Positions 44,480 through 56,782 of a stretch of 64,000 nucleotides of DNA are shown here, in pieces. Source of the stretch: Labia minor (Eukaryota; Arthropoda; Insecta; Dermaptera; Spongiphoridae); NCBI GenBank assembly GCA_963082975.1, contig OY720344.1, forward strand, positions 6,125,580 to 6,189,579, read 5' to 3'. The position numbers were made by a program, and so were the translations under genes. Positions within the stretch are counted from its first letter, which is position 1; each line of letters opens with the position of its first letter. Under the pieces are notes generated by a model, which did no database searches, was not told the origin of the DNA, and saw only the letters and a list, made by a program, of their open reading frames with translations.

Positions 44480-45445
44480 TCCAATTAAACTCTGTGAAGA
44501 TAAAAATTAATGTTTAAAGAAAGTATAAACACAAAACCAATCATTCGTTTACATTTTAAATTATAAAGTTTAAGAATTTCATTTTATTTGAAAATACTGT
44601 ATTATCATTCTACTCCCCACCATTTTTCAATTTCATATCATAATTACACTCTTATTATAAGCATGAACGCGAATAAATACAAAAAGAACATAAAATTATT
44701 GGGTAAATTTTAATAAATTAATTTATAAAAAAAATAATATTTATCTCTTCTACAATATGTATGTTTGGTTAAAAATTTTAAAAACTCTTGAACATTTTAA
44801 AGTGTTCTGTAGAGATGAAATTTTATATATACATATATATATATATATTAAAACTAGTTATTATTTATTTAATTTATTAATAACAAATTGTGAAGTGGTG
44901 CAACCTAACAGAATAAAAATTAAATATTGCTTTTTTTTAAAAAAAAAAATTAATGACTTTTGTGGGATTTATTATATTTTAGCCGTCTTTCATATTTATT
45001 TTAAATTAATTATTAAATCTTAAGAAATTTTGGTGACGTTAGGAAAATGAAATAAAAATACTCATTTTGGGTAAACAAAATATTATTTTCAAAATGAGAT
45101 TTTTAATATGTATTTTAAACAAATTCAAATTTAAATGTGAATTGTTTATTGAATCATTTTGAATTTTATTTCCATGTTCACTTTCACTTTTCAAATTTAA
45201 AATTCTAAAAATTTATAATTTATGAAAAGTGTTGTTTTTTTCTTTACTTGTGTTATTAACCTTTATCGGGCATAAGTGATCTGGTGACAGTGGTATTCTG
45301 TTGTTACAACTCTCGTATGTAGTGACAAGATGTAATTTGATCTGCATTGAGAAATACAAACTCGATGCCTTGTTGGTTTAGTAACATAAACGAATCAATT
45401 AAACATTTCCAATTTTCTCATTTTTTGTACATAATTTTTATATAT
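44480..45445. other. AT-rich gene-free stretch
   Basis: A frame at 44757-45023 is open, but its composition is set by AT-rich codons and it has no recognisable domain. Confidence 0.55.
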
Positions 45446-45446
45446 A

Positions 45447-45690
45447 TAGTGAAACCTCGGGTTACGAGCAAAATTTCGAGTACCAGCAGGGAGCTTTTGG
45501 AGGGAATTCTTTTCCTCTGCGATGCCTACTTTTCGCATCATACTTGTACTTGTCTAAGATCAGCAACATTGTATAGTCATGGAACAAATTTTTATTATTA
45601 TTTTTTTTTTTCAATCTCATGCTGGGAAATTGGAATCCGATTTCTTACTATCGAATCCATTAAAACTCTTCAACTTGAGTAAAAAAATAT
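45447..45690 (+). mobile_element. Tigger/pogo-like end and fragment
   Basis: AGTGAAACCTCGGGTTACGAG after TA strongly resembles Tigger-type termini. About 200 bases of less AT-rich sequence follow, with no transposase frame. The other end is not found. Confidence 0.45.
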
Positions 45691-46239
45691 TTCAATAAAA
45701 ATTAAATTTTGTAAAATTCATTTATATAAATTTTTACTGTTATACTTATTACTTATATATTTATTTATTCTAATAATTTAATTTTATTAAAAGTTTAATC
45801 AAAATTATTTAAACATTTAAAATTGATCTCTATGGTGTTGGTATTATTTTCTGAAATATTTTTAAATTTTAATATCATACGTTTTTTAAAAATGTATCAT
45901 TTCTATTCGATTTGATTAATAAAATATATATTTATTTTATACTATTTTTTTTTTATTTGTTTATATAAATTTTTTCTAACCAGTAGTAAAAATGATTTAG
46001 GAATCATTAAATGCATATTTAATTCATTTTTTCTCATAGAATTTTTATAAGATTTTTTTATATGTTTTTTTCAAGTGATTATTAAATTTATAAGGAATTT
46101 ATATTTTACTTATTAATTATAAAAGAATACTTTACATTTATAATTATCATAATTACCATCTCCCCAAAATTCAATAAATATATATGATTATTTATTATAA
46201 TTAAAAAAAAATTATTACAGCCCCTTCGAAATGTCAGGT

Positions 46240-46520
46240 AATATAACAAATTAACATGCATGATATGCAGGTTGCATATCATATGGCGCATTATTCTACT
46301 GAAGTCGACTGCAGCGCCCCCCTGTCGTTTAATTTTTTCCATGACTTAAAACTCATCCACACAGCATGGCAGGATGTCACAAAAAAAGGACACTCAACAC
46401 TCCGTGGAGAAAGTTGTTGCCTGAGGTGGAAAGAAACTTAGAGGACTTTGCAAATGAAAAGAAGTCTTGAGGAAATTGTGCCAATAAAAAAATCTCTAGA
46501 CTTTGATGAAACTGATTTTG
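46240..46520 (+). pseudogene. Tigger-like transposase C-terminal scrap
   Basis: A frame reads SFNFFHDLKLIHTAWQDVTK and, after small shifts, TLRGESCCLRWKE / LLPEVERNLEDFANEKKS. The pattern 'AWxxVtkkTLrnxWrKLLPEvE' is typical of the C-terminal part of Tigger/jerky transposases, after the DDE core. The catalytic region is absent. Confidence 0.5.
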
Positions 46521-46559
46521 AATCTAGAATCCAAATGTAACTGTCAAGAAAATTGTGAC

Positions 46560-47240
46560 GTTATAGACTCAATAATGGCTGAACCGATTACTATGAAATT
46601 ACCTCACAAGATTCTTATATACCTCTATTTGAACATAGGCTATATTTTATATCAATATTTATTCAATAACCGCAAGAATTAATTTTTAAAAATGTATTAT
46701 ACTTAATGTTGTTTATTCAGAGCCTCTCGTAGTAGGTGCTTAGACTGCCTTCGGCGCTTTTTATTACGTTTTTATCATTTTCGCTTCATGTCTGTCTGTC
46801 TGTTCGCTCTTATGACAAATTGAAATCGATTTTTCATTAACTTCAAACTTAGCCAGACTTTTGAAAATTCTTATAGATATTTCAATGGATCTCTAGAATG
46901 TATGGAAGTAATATAATTTAATTATAATTTATTAATTTTAATGTAATTAGAAAATAATTGTCTAGAATTTGAATGAAAATTCACGCCATCTTGCGGAAAA
47001 CTATTGACAAAGAGATAGTCAACTATCCTTGTGGACAAATAAATATTAAAACTCATCAAGGGTAAACGAGCAAAGACATACTGTTATGTTTTTGCCCCCT
47101 CGGTTCGAATCTTGCCAAATTACAATTTTTTTTTAAGGGTTACATATATATTTTTTTTACAAATTTATTAATTTTTTTTTTTATTTTAAAAGGCAAATTA
47201 AACTAATAATTATGTCAATTTTTTATGCATAAATAAACAT
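46560..47240 (+). mobile_element. REP-D long copy
   Basis: The order is: a diverged 'ggctgaaccgattactatga' core, 'acgtttttatcattttcgct', a short (GTCT)n at 46787-46800, 'acaaattgaaatcgattttt', 'tagatatttcaatggatctc', a tRNA-like module at 47050-47115 and 'aggcaaattaaactaataat'. The last block is shared, inverted, with about 16070-16120. It is non-coding. Confidence 0.55.
47050..47115 (+). mobile_element. tRNA-like module in REP-D
   Basis: The B-box-like CTCGGTTCGAATCTTGCC is good. The A-box-like region ('aagggtaaacgagcaaagac') is weaker. There is no acceptor stem. Confidence 0.35.
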
Positions 47241-47336
47241 ATATATAACTTACAATAAATAATGAATGACCAGTAATCGCTTTTCCATCAACTTTAAATT
47301 GAGATAGAGTTTTGAAAATTTACCAATACCTACCAC

Positions 47337-47714
47337 GCTTTCATTTTTTTCCTCTAAACTAACCGTAAAAATAAAGATATACTATGTTTGATAATTTGTC
47401 ACATGATTAAAAATTGTATAAAACTGCTATATTTATATAGAATTTCAGTTTGATTCAATAAAAGTACCGGAATTTACTTTTTAAATTTTGACTTAAAAAT
47501 GAAGGTAAAGATTTACGTTGAAAACAATCAAAACAATGTCGATGTTATTTGATTGTCTTCTTATTTCAATAAAATGTTATCCGTGAAAATATTATGTTAA
47601 AAGCCCTAAATCCTTTGATGGGTTAGTATAAAATTTTAATAATTTTCAAATATAGAATTAAAAGCTTGATTATCCAATTCAAATTTGCGAGATTGTCGAG
47701 TGGAGACACGCCAA
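47337..47714 (+). mobile_element. HEL-A 3' half, diverged
   Basis: It has the 'cctctaaactaaccgtaaaa' and 'tgtataaaactgctatat' blocks, then about 150 bp of unmatched sequence. The HEL-A 3' end follows ('caattcaaatttgcgaga', then TCGAG and an imperfect terminal hairpin). The 5' half is absent. Confidence 0.65.
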
Positions 47715-49311
47715 ATTTTTTAATTTATTTCGTTTCCGTACAATATTATAAAATTTAAATCAATTCAAATATTTATTATTTTAATTTAAATACGATTTAA
47801 TATAAATTGTCAATTCAAACTTACTATAAAATTCAGAAATATGAAATATAAATTTAAAAATGAGAATATTTGAATTTGTTTAAATTTTAACATCTGTCAT
47901 ATGCAAATAAAATAAAAAATTTTGAAATTCAACTTGTTATTAAATTCAGAAATATAAGTTCAATTATAATACTTTAAAATTTGTATATTTAAGTATAATA
48001 TTAAAATATAAATATTATTTATGTGACAATGTTTAAGTGCCTCATGCAACTTGAATGGATAAATGAATTAGACTGGGGGAGTAGGACTCAACTTAAAAGT
48101 TTTTTTTTAATCTTAGGAGAATATCAATGCGTATTAAGGCCAAATCTAACAATATTAAATTAAATCTCTCTAAGAAAATTCAATATCTATTTACATTAAT
48201 TATTATAATACATAAGTTTAAAAAATAAATATTTGAATTGATTTAAATTTTGTATTATTGTGTGTAGACCAAATAAGTTAAAAAAGTTATTTTTCGTTTT
48301 GTAAATCAAATAAATGAAAATCTATTACATACAAATTTTCAACTAAATAATACGTATTAATTACTTCGGGGGTCCAGGGGGGCTGAGGTCCCTGTTCAGA
48401 TGCGAAGAGTGCCGATGGCGGTTTGAATAGCTAGTTTTAAATTCAAAAAACATTTCACATATTTACTGAAACTAACTAAAACTACTACAGGTCTATCTAT
48501 CGTTAAGGGTTTTAATTTATTTATTAAAATTAAATGAAATTTAAAATTAATAAAATATTAATTTTAAACTTAATCATGGGAGTTAAATTTTAACTTTTTA
48601 TATTTTATTTTTTATCTTTTATATAATAATAATTGCATTTCAATATTTTAATTTATTAAAATAATTAATTTTCTTTAAAAAGAATAAGTAGTCATTTTTG
48701 TTACTTAAGAATTAATATAAAAAATTTGAATATTTGAAAAATATAGACATTTTTCAATCTTGAACAATTTATTATTATCTAATGAAGATTTTTATAAATA
48801 TATATATACATACGTGTAATGTATTATATAAAAAATAGAAATAAGCGACGAGACTTTAGCAACTCCCTCAACATTTATAGGAATATATATATATATATAG
48901 GAGGTATATGTGTACCTTCCTAACTACATATATAGCCTTCCCTATCAATCTACTGGCGTCTTTCTTTCTCTCTTATGTTTTTACTTTTATTTTCCAATTA
49001 AATTTATATTCTTCATTTGCATTGGCATTTTTCTTGTCTACAGTTAATCTGGTCATATAATTTAGTTTTATTATTATTTGACTTGTATTTTTTATTTATT
49101 TTTTTTTTTTTTATCAAAAATAAAATCTTCTTTCTCTTCCTTTTTAGAAATTTTAAATTTTGAAATAAAAAAATAAAATAATAAAAATTATAAAATCAAT
49201 AATCGATTGTTGCACTTGAAGTTTACTAAAGAAATTTTCTGTAATAACATTGAATTTTTATTTTGGACATCAACACCAACACAGATTCTCAAAATAAATA
49301 GTTTGCTGATA
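47715..49311. other. mostly AT-rich
   Basis: A GC-rich patch at 48365-48425 ('gggggtccaggggggctgag') resembles the border of an unidentified repeat. TA runs lie at 48798-48811 and 48884-48898. No gene is seen. Confidence 0.5.
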
Positions 49312-49842
49312 CAGTAGAACTTCGATAAGTTAAAGTCCAAGAGAAACACAAAATATTTTAAGTTGTGGGGGTTTTAAGTTAACAAGGGTCTATGTTAGGG
49401 ATAGGCGGATAGGTTAATAACATTTTTTTAAAGGCTAAATCATGTCGTTTCTTAAAATTCTCTAACCAGCCATTGCTGGCTTTAAAATTTTTGATTTTCA
49501 GCAAATTAGCGAACTCTTCAGCGTTTTCTTTCAGTATGGGTCCACTAACACTGATGTTTTTGTTTCGACACTGTTTGAACCACGTAAACAAACATTGTTC
49601 TAAATTAGGGAATTCGGCAATTTTTCGTTTTTTCATTGAAGACTTTCTCTTGATTCTTGTTTCTTCAAGATTTTAGCTTCTGAGGGCCAATACAAATACA
49701 ATTGCAATTACTTATTTAAGTTATCGAGGTTGCTTATTTTAAGTTATTGAGGTTTTGGGCTCTGATAAGAAGGGAACATATCATTTTTTGAAATTATAGA
49801 GGTTTTTAAGTTATCGAGGTTTGAGTTATTGATGTTCTACTG
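49312..49842 (-). mobile_element. Tigger/pogo element, 531 bp, with DNA-binding domain relic
   Basis: The TIRs begin CAGTAGAAC (left) and, reversed, CAGTAGAACATCAATAACTC (right). TA lies on both sides (49310-49311, 49843-49844). Repeats of 'taagttatcgaggt' occur near the right end. The minus strand carries an 85-residue frame, described separately. The catalytic DDE part is deleted. Confidence 0.85.
49379..49636 (-). pseudogene. Tigger transposase CENP-B-type helix-turn-helix fragment
   Basis: MKKRKIAEFPNLEQCLFTWF, then KQCRNKNISVSGPILKENAE, EFANLLKIKNFKASNGWLEN, FKKRHDLAFKKM. This is the second half of the CENP-B-type DNA-binding region of Tigger/jerky transposases (pattern W-F-x-x-R...GPxLxxKA..fA..lg...FxASxGWLxxFKxRH). 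The frame is unbroken but lacks the N-terminal HTH and the catalytic domain. It is probably a fossil, although such DNA-binding fragments are occasionally domesticated. Confidence 0.85.
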
Positions 49843-49989
49843 TATATAATGTTTTTGACTTAAAAACATGTATTTCCGTAGAAAATTAACTCAAATTGAT
49901 TTTGTTTTTGCAAATTTGAATTCTTCCGTGGTACAATATAATTTTTATATATATATAATATTGATGTTAAGGAAATAGAAATGCATTAA

Positions 49990-50470
49990 TTTTGTGGGAA
50001 ATTCAAAACTTTATGTAACATGCTTTGGATGGTCCGATTTGGGTCAAATATGCACCGATTACATTTTGTTTGGCCAAAGTTACGCAGATGGAAATTCGAT
50101 CCAACATGTTTTTGGTGTGTCACCCAAACATCGAGCTACGTTTTGATTTAAAACTGTTTTATGGCCGATGTTTAGCTCCTGGGCGGTGCTACTACGACTA
50201 GTAAAATGCCGGTGAACTTTGGTTATTTCTGTGATTTGATTGACATTTACGACGATGGGCCTATCTGTGCGAGTTGCATCTTTAATATCAAAAACGCCTA
50301 AACGGAATTGACGAAACCAAAATTGCATGTAATTAGATGTTACAGTATCGGCCCACCATAAACACCATTCACAATTTCAGCCACCTGGCTTTCATTTTCG
50401 TCTTTATCAAAGAGAAACTGTAAAATGTACCGAATTTTCTCTTTGTTGACTTGTATTTTTACCACAAATG
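49990..50470 (-). pseudogene. mariner-family transposase N-terminal half (relic 6)
   Basis: On the minus strand from about 50465: EKIRYILQFLFDKDENESQV, AEIVNGVYG, then in a shifted frame DTVTSNYMQFWFRQFRLGVF, DIKDATRTDRPIVVNVNQI, RHFTSRSSTAQELNIGHKTV. After another shift comes TPKTCWIEFPSA. This is the two-HTH DNA-binding half of a mariner transposase (with the GRP-like hinge as DRP) and part of the linker. The catalytic half and TIRs are not found. Confidence 0.75.
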
Positions 50471-50584
50471 AATCGAAGAAACAAACAACAACATAAGATT
50501 TTTTATTTAGTGTACGAGCATAAATTTGATATTTGATCGATACTTTACGAGGTAAAAGAAACTAAAAATTATTTATTTTTTTTT

Positions 50585-51183
50585 ACTATCTCGCCAGAGA
50601 TAGTATTGCGATCACGAAAATTTTCGATGTTGAGATTTTGATGTTTTTATTCGTTTTGAAGATTCCTGAATCATTTTCACTAAGGTTGAGAAAAATGTCT
50701 GTGTATGTGTTGGTGTATATGATTGTAGACAAGATTACGCAAAAACGGCTTGAGCTAGAATCATGAAATTTGGTATACGAGAATTAATCAAAATTCGTAG
50801 TTTTCTATCAACTTTTGAGAAATGTAGCTCAACCGGAAGAGGGTCATTACCTACAAAGTTTTGATTTTTTTTCCTCTAAACTGAAAATAAAAATAAAGAT
50901 AATTTTGATAATTTTTCCCATGATTAAAAATTGTATAAAACAGCTATATATAGAATTTCAGCTTGATTGAATCCCTGAAAGTACCGAAATTAATTTTTTA
51001 ACACTGCAAATCACGCGCCAACACGTGACGTGGTGTCATCAACAAAGAGCCAAACACGAGTTGATTTAATAAATATTATTCATTTTAATTTATAATTTAT
51101 AATTAATTAAATTTAATTTAAATATAATATATTATGTCAATTAATCCAATTCAAATTTGCGAGTCGAGTGGAGACACTCCAGC
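50585..51183 (+). mobile_element. HEL-A near full-length copy
   Basis: It has the 5' palindrome ACTATCTC-GCCA-GAGATAGT, conserved 'gcgatcacgaaaattttcga', a GT-rich microsatellite (50702-50722) and the 'cttgagctagaatcatgaaa' block. The 3' hairpin is intact. The subterminal repeat has lost a few bases (GCGAGTCGAG). T-rich flanks lie on both sides. Confidence 0.85.
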
Positions 51184-51640
51184 TTATTTTTTTTTTTTAG
51201 TTGTTTTAATGAAACATCAAAATATAATAAAACTTAATTATAATTTAATTATATAATTATGTACGTACATACACTAGCTATATACAAAAGATTGATTCAA
51301 AAACTTAATTATTATCATTAATTTAATAATAAATAAATATAAAAACAAAATTATGATAATAATATACGAAGAATAAAATTAAGTGAACAAGAACTTATTT
51401 ATTTATTTATTTATATATGTATATAAGTATAAAGTATAAATAGTTTTTTTTTTTTTCTATTTATAATATTAACAGGTGGTTGATTGATGCATCGCTATCG
51501 TCATAAGGTAAGTAGATATGTACATATATATATATATTTGTTATTTGTATATATTGTACCTAAGAGAGGTGTTGCTTATATATATATATATATATATAAT
51601 GTATATTTATGTATATGTTAGACAGTTATCTTAGACTTAG
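51184..51640. other. AT-rich gene-free stretch
   Basis: TA runs lie at 51520-51537 and 51577-51597. Nothing else is seen. Confidence 0.6.
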
Positions 51641-51808
51641 ACCCTTCCTTCTTCTTATTTAAGCGAATACAATTTCCAGCAAGTGAGATTGATTTATGAC
51701 TTTATTCCAGAGGCGACGGAGTGGCGCGCGTTCCAGCATATGAAGAAAAGTGCGAAGCGTCCTTTAACAACAAAAGTTGATGCTTATGATAAAAAAAGAT
51801 TTAACTAA
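51641..51808 (+). CDS. weak candidate C-terminal exon
   Basis: A frame of about 55 codons ends at TAA 51806. It includes YNFQQVRLIYDFIPEATEWR, then AFQHMKKSAKRPLTTKVDAY, then DKKRFN. The middle is clearly less AT-rich than its surroundings. Possible acceptors (TTTAAG|C at 51662, TTCCAG|C at 51678) would make it a terminal exon. I recognise no family. Confidence 0.25.
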   Translation, partial: TLPSSYLSEYNFQQVRLIYDFIPEATEWRAFQHMKKSAKRPLTTKVDAYDKKRFN

Positions 51809-51874
51809 AATTTATATTCCTTTGAATACTATTAACATGAAGAATCCTGAAGAATAAAAAGGTTTAATACATAG

Positions 51875-51906
<32 letters not shown>

Positions 51907-52119
51907 GTTTATTTTACGAATAGAGATGGAAAGTTTTAGTATAATAATAATAATAAAAATATTATTATTATTATTACTATAAGATATTTGAGAATTTATA
52001 AATTGATTTAAAAATGTGAATTATAAATTTTAATATAGATATATTCAAGTTTTTGTTAACTTTTGATTTGAACAAAAGACAATTGCAAGTATCTATATAT
52101 ATAAATATATAATTATATA
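51809..52119. other. AT-rich gene-free stretch
   Basis: (TA)n at 51876-51899 and (ATA)n near 51941-51976. No gene is seen. Confidence 0.6.
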
Positions 52120-53110
52120 TCTTGTCTTATTATACTAGCAAAAATTGTATATATATATGTATATATATGTTGGTTTAGGTTTCCGTGAATGTTATTGTTA
52201 TTATTACCATTAGATTTATCAGGGATATAATCACGTATTTTTGTGAGATTGTTTTCTTGACGTTTCGGCACCATTTTTAAGAGATTATTTAGGTGGGAAT
52301 ATTTTTGGGATTCTGGGTCTTATAGTCTGTGTGACCAAGGGTTAATATCGGGATTTTGGGTTGATAGGTTGGATGTTTTTTTATTCATTGCTTTGCTGTG
52401 GAGCTCCGAAGAATCCTGGGCAATCCTGACTCTGGCACACGTCCGTACTGGACAATAGCCCGAGGCCGACTGGGACCCAACCCTTTGGATTCTATCTGAG
52501 CTTGCTACCTGCGCTTACGCAATAGGATTTTGTGTACTCTGGTGGGCGGAGCTTAACTTTATGGCGGGATTTATATTGGTTCTGTATCTGAGGTGGAAAT
52601 TCCAATATATATTAATATGTATATATATTTGATTTTTGAAATATTAAACCGCTAGAATGATTTTTTTTGAAATTCATACCATAGATAATTTTTATAAACA
52701 AAAATCGATCTGTATTAGTTTCAACCTCTGGAAAAATGATCTTTATTAGTTTTTTTTTTCTTAATTTAAAATAGGAAATTTAAATGACGTCAGCAACTAC
52801 GAGAGACAGCACTTTCTTAAATACAAAATTTTATAAATAAAATAGAATTAAAAATATGTGTGTTATATCCATATACGTCTTTCAGTGTATTAATATGTAC
52901 ATTTAAATTATTTGAAATTGTTTCAGAATATTTATTATTTTTTCTTAATTTAAAATAGGAAATTTAAATGACGTCAAAAACTACGTCAGATAGCTCTTTC
53001 TTAAATACAAAATATTATAAATATCAATAAAATCAAATTACGAAATATATATTATGTTATATCCACAGGCCATACTTTTCTGTCTTTCAGTGCATTAATA
53101 CGTACGTTTA
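52120..53110 (+). mobile_element. REP-C copy, interrupted and internally duplicated
   Basis: The 5' motif CTTATTATACTAGCAAAAAT is at 52125. After 45 bases a 436-bp insert intervenes (52172-52607). The element then resumes with 'aaattcataccatagataat' and the core. A 184-bp block starting 'cttaatttaaaataggaaat' occurs twice in tandem (52760 and 52944), each with the 'taaatgacgtca' motif. The 3' motif is not found. Confidence 0.6.
52172..52607. mobile_element. 436-bp insert in REP-C, unidentified
   Basis: It is GC-richer than its host and contains 'cttgacgtttcggcacca' and 'gactgggacccaaccctttg'. The ends are weakly inverted (TTGGTTTAGGTTTCC against TTGGAATTTCCACC). It could be a non-autonomous TIR element or a retroelement tail. 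There is no coding frame. Confidence 0.4.
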
Positions 53111-54932
53111 AGGGTTGAATGTTTTATAACTATTTTTGTTAAATTTATGTTTGTTAAAATTATTTGAACGGATGGATCCTATCTTATTTTAACTGGTCAG
53201 ACAATTTTTGTGGGATATTTCAAACGATTCCAATTATGTATATTAACTGTAAAATGTAAAATAGATTTTATTTATAATTATTTAATTCGAAAATATAGAA
53301 TTTAACATTCAATCATATAATTTTGTATATTTATATCTAAATGTATATTGTATTATACTATATATCTATAAATAAAATAAATATATATTAAAATAGAATA
53401 TTTTATTAATTAAACATTGCAGAAAAATATAAATGATTTAAAAATAAAAATTTATATATTTTAATAATTCTGATTGTGAGTACGAATATACAATTTTTAC
53501 TGGAAATGATATTGAATATTGAAATTGATATTGAAATCTTTGGTGTAGTATTGGCAGCAACGAACAAAAATATCACCAATGATTTTTTCTCATTATTTCA
53601 AGAATCTATTCCCAAGTTTTTTTTTATATTAAGAATCTATTTGAAATATTTGAAATAGGGTTCAAACATTAAGCGGCAAAACTATTTAGACGAAGTAAAA
53701 ATTCATTAAAAATATTGATTTTTAAAATTCTTGATGGCATAAATGAAAGAAAAAAAGTTTTTAATTCAAGATCTTTCAAGATCTTCAAAAACTACTGATT
53801 TGTGCACTGAAAGAGCAATTTCAGTCTAATTAGTAGTATTAAATAAGCAAGAGAGTACTGGACACACGTTCATAATTTTATTTATTTCTTCATGCCTGAT
53901 CATGAGTTTTCTATGGTCTGAAATGTAAAATTAAATTATCGAGGGAATAAAAAATTTAATTGTTTTAAATTATTTAAATATTCTGCTATAACAACTTACA
54001 ATCCATAAGTAAACCTTCGAGTCATTTGTTTTAATTAATACTCAGAATAATAATTACTAATTTCTCTTTTTAGGGTTTTTTGGTGCGAAGTTCACCCAAC
54101 GTGCTTGATCAAATTTCGGAAGCTACTTGAAATAAAATATAACGACGTTCGACCCATAGAATCAAAGTAAAAATGATTGAGAGAATTGTAATGATCATAC
54201 AACACCTCTACCCCTTTAGAGAACCACTTTAATAGAATGTTAACATTCCAGAAGATTTTTATATTTGTTATACTCAATGTAAAATTAAGGGTAATAAAGA
54301 CCTTTGTACAAAAATTATGGGGAAAACTATTAATCACCGCCAGAAGAACCGCCCGCCAGGGCCAAACTGAAATTGGCAAGACGATGCCTCGCCATTTACT
54401 CCTTGTCCATAAATAATTATGTAACTGAAATTATTTTTCCCTAAGTGATTTTTTTTCTCATTTGAATCACACTTTTTCAAAATTTTAAGAATTTGTATGA
54501 TAATAACAATAAAACATTTTAGTATTTATTGGTAAGTTTCATTCAAGAATTCAATTGAGCTACTTTTATAATAATAACTATGAATTTTCTATAAAAATGC
54601 CTTCAATATAATAAATTTATATTATTTGTTTGTTTTTTTTACTCAACTAAGGTTTTACCAAATGCTGAATTATTAAATGTGCCATAGAAAATAAGCCGCC
54701 TATTCATTAGGCAACCAAAACAGCTTATTTAGATAATAATAATAATAATAATAATAATCATCATCATCATCATCATATTGTTCAGATGAAAATTTAACTA
54801 TCTCAATATCAGATTAGTAATGTCTAATTAAACCTTCTAAATTTTAAATTCATCTAATTTAAAATAATAATTTGTATTATATATTATAATCACACAGCAA
54901 CATTTTCATTAGAATTAAAATAATAGTTTTTT
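53111..54932. other. mostly AT-rich; some decayed coding-like patches
   Basis: 53550-53960 and 54060-54400 have slightly richer composition and short frames, but no family pattern I can defend. (AAT)n then (CAT)n lies at 54735-54776. Confidence 0.4.
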
Positions 54933-55517
54933 ACTATCTCGCCAGATCACGAAAATTTTTCGATGTTGAGATTTTGATGTTTTTTTATTCGTTTTGAAGG
55001 TTCCTGAATCATTTTCACTAAGGTTGTGTGTGTGTGTATGTGTGTATGTATGTAGACAAGATTACGCAAAAAAATTTGAACTAGAATCATGAAATTTGAT
55101 ATACGGGAATTATTCAAAATTCGTAGTTTTCTATCAAATTTTGAGAATTGTATCTCAACCGGAAGAGGGTCATTACCTACAACGTTTTGATTTTTTTTTT
55201 CTCTAAAGTGACCGTAAAAATAAAGTTATATGTTTGATAGTTTTTCACATGATTAAAAATTGTATAAAACTGCTATATATAGAATATCAGCTTGATTGAA
55301 TCACTGAAAGTACCATAAATAATTTTTTAACACTTGCAAATCTCACGCGCCAACACGTGACGTGGTGCCATCCACAAAGTCAGTCAAACATGCGCTGATT
55401 TAATAAATATTATTTATTATGTTTAATTTATAATTAATTAAATTTAATTTAAATATAATATATTATTTAATTAATCCAATTCAACTTTGCGAGATCGTCG
55501 AGTGGAGACACTCCAGC
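54933..55517 (+). mobile_element. HEL-A near full-length copy
   Basis: It has 5' ACTATCTCGCCAGA with part of the terminal palindrome lost, a (GT)n/(GTAT)n microsatellite at 55025-55054, all interior blocks, subterminal GCGAGATCGTCGAG and an intact 3' hairpin ending CCAGC before a T-run. Confidence 0.85.
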
Positions 55518-56099
55518 TTTTTTTTCTAATTTTGTGGTATTAAACTTTTAATATACTGTCTGTCTAATATACATATAAGTGATAAATTAAAGAAATAATA
55601 TAAATAAATAAAGTAGTCATATATATATTCAAATGATAAAAGGACAATCTTCAAATTTATTGTTCTTTACAAAATAATTATATAGTAGTCAATCCAATGT
55701 CTTATTTCTGGGTGTAACATGGATTTCCTGTCACTTCAAAGATATTAAAATTAATAAGGATCTTCTTAAATTAGTTTTACACAATCTTATTATAATGCCT
55801 TTACTTTAACAAACTCTTCCTTTCAACGTTCTATTCAAAAAAAAAAATAATAATAATAATTTGAAGAAAAAAAACAATATCTGTTTAAATAAATATTTAT
55901 TAAAAAGAGATTTATTTAAATTTGATTTGAATAAATGTTTAAGAGAAATCATATTTATTTATTTTTTTTTTTATTATATTTTAATTAAATTATGAATGAA
56001 AATATTTTTAAAAGTATATATTTATATTATATAAATGTAAAATTTATAAAATAATAAAATATTTTACTTACAATAACTTTGCGTGGACAGTAGAAAATC
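55518..56099. other. AT-rich gene-free stretch
   Basis: Short (AAT)n at 55846-55860 and T homopolymers. No gene is seen. Confidence 0.6.
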
Positions 56100-56325
56100 T
56101 TGGAATTACCATGAAAGAGAAGATGAAAAAAAAACTAGTAGAGTGGAGTGATGTGTCTGGTAGAAGGGAGAGGAGTGAAGAAGGAGAAAGGGGGGTGAGC
56201 TCCCACGCATTCCAAACGAGGCCGGCTCCAGTAGGTCTGTTGGAGTTCACTCCAACTTCGGCTTCTTGCTTTGTCTATCTCTCCCTGTCTGACACATCAG
56301 CTAACACCTGCACCGTCCACTAAAA
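56100..56325. other. GC-richer island, possible exon
   Basis: The plus frame MKEKMKKKLVEWSDVSGRRE continues to 56323. A minus frame (NSNRPTGAGLVWNAWELTPL) is also open. Composition differs from the surroundings. A purine-rich tract (A/G) follows at 56339-56380. I see no family, and strand is undecided. Confidence 0.2.
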
Positions 56326-56559
56326 ACATTTCACCAAGCAAAAAAAAAAGAAAAAAAAAGAAAAAGAAAAAAGAAAGAATTGAAAATCGCCTTGTTCATC
56401 GACTGGCAAATTAAATGTTCATTCATTTAATATTTAATGGTCAAAAAAAAAAAATTTATTCTTTTTGTATATTATATATAATTATTAAATTATTCAAAAA
56501 CATCAAATATTTTCTAAAAAATAAAAATTTAAAATAAAAGTTTTTTATTAATTATTATT

Positions 56560-56693
56560 ACTATCTCGTAAGAAATAGTATTGTGATCACGAAAATTTTC
56601 GATGTCGAGATTTTGATGTTTTTATACGTTTTGAATGTTCCTCATTCATTTTCACTAAGGTTGGGGAAAATGTCTATATATATATATATATAT

Positions 56694-56732
<39 letters not shown>

Positions 56733-56768
56733 TGTGTGTCTGTAGACAAGAATTACTCAAAAACGGAG
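56560..56768 (+). mobile_element. HEL-A 5' fragment fused to GATA repeat
   Basis: The 5' end ACTATCTCGTAAGAAATAGT and about 110 bases of interior run into (TA)n at 56674-56694 and (GATA)n at 56696-56733. The tail 'gtagacaagaattactcaaa' of the microsatellite region then ends near 56768. The microsatellite has expanded and changed motif compared with other copies. Confidence 0.75.
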
Positions 56769-56782
56769 GTAGATAGATATGT

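Noticed and set aside
44063..44484. Overlapping long open frames on both strands
   Set aside because: All frames are open because of GC-rich and dinucleotide repeat sequence. No single frame shows domain-like content, so only a possible exon is listed.
53700..53960. Possible hAT transposase remnant
   Set aside because: A few residues (TDLCTER-like) resemble hAT, but the match is too short and no ends or duplications support it.
54092..54379. 95-residue minus-strand frame
   Set aside because: It looks protein-like at points, but I could not match it to any family with confidence. It sits among decayed sequence and is left unassigned.
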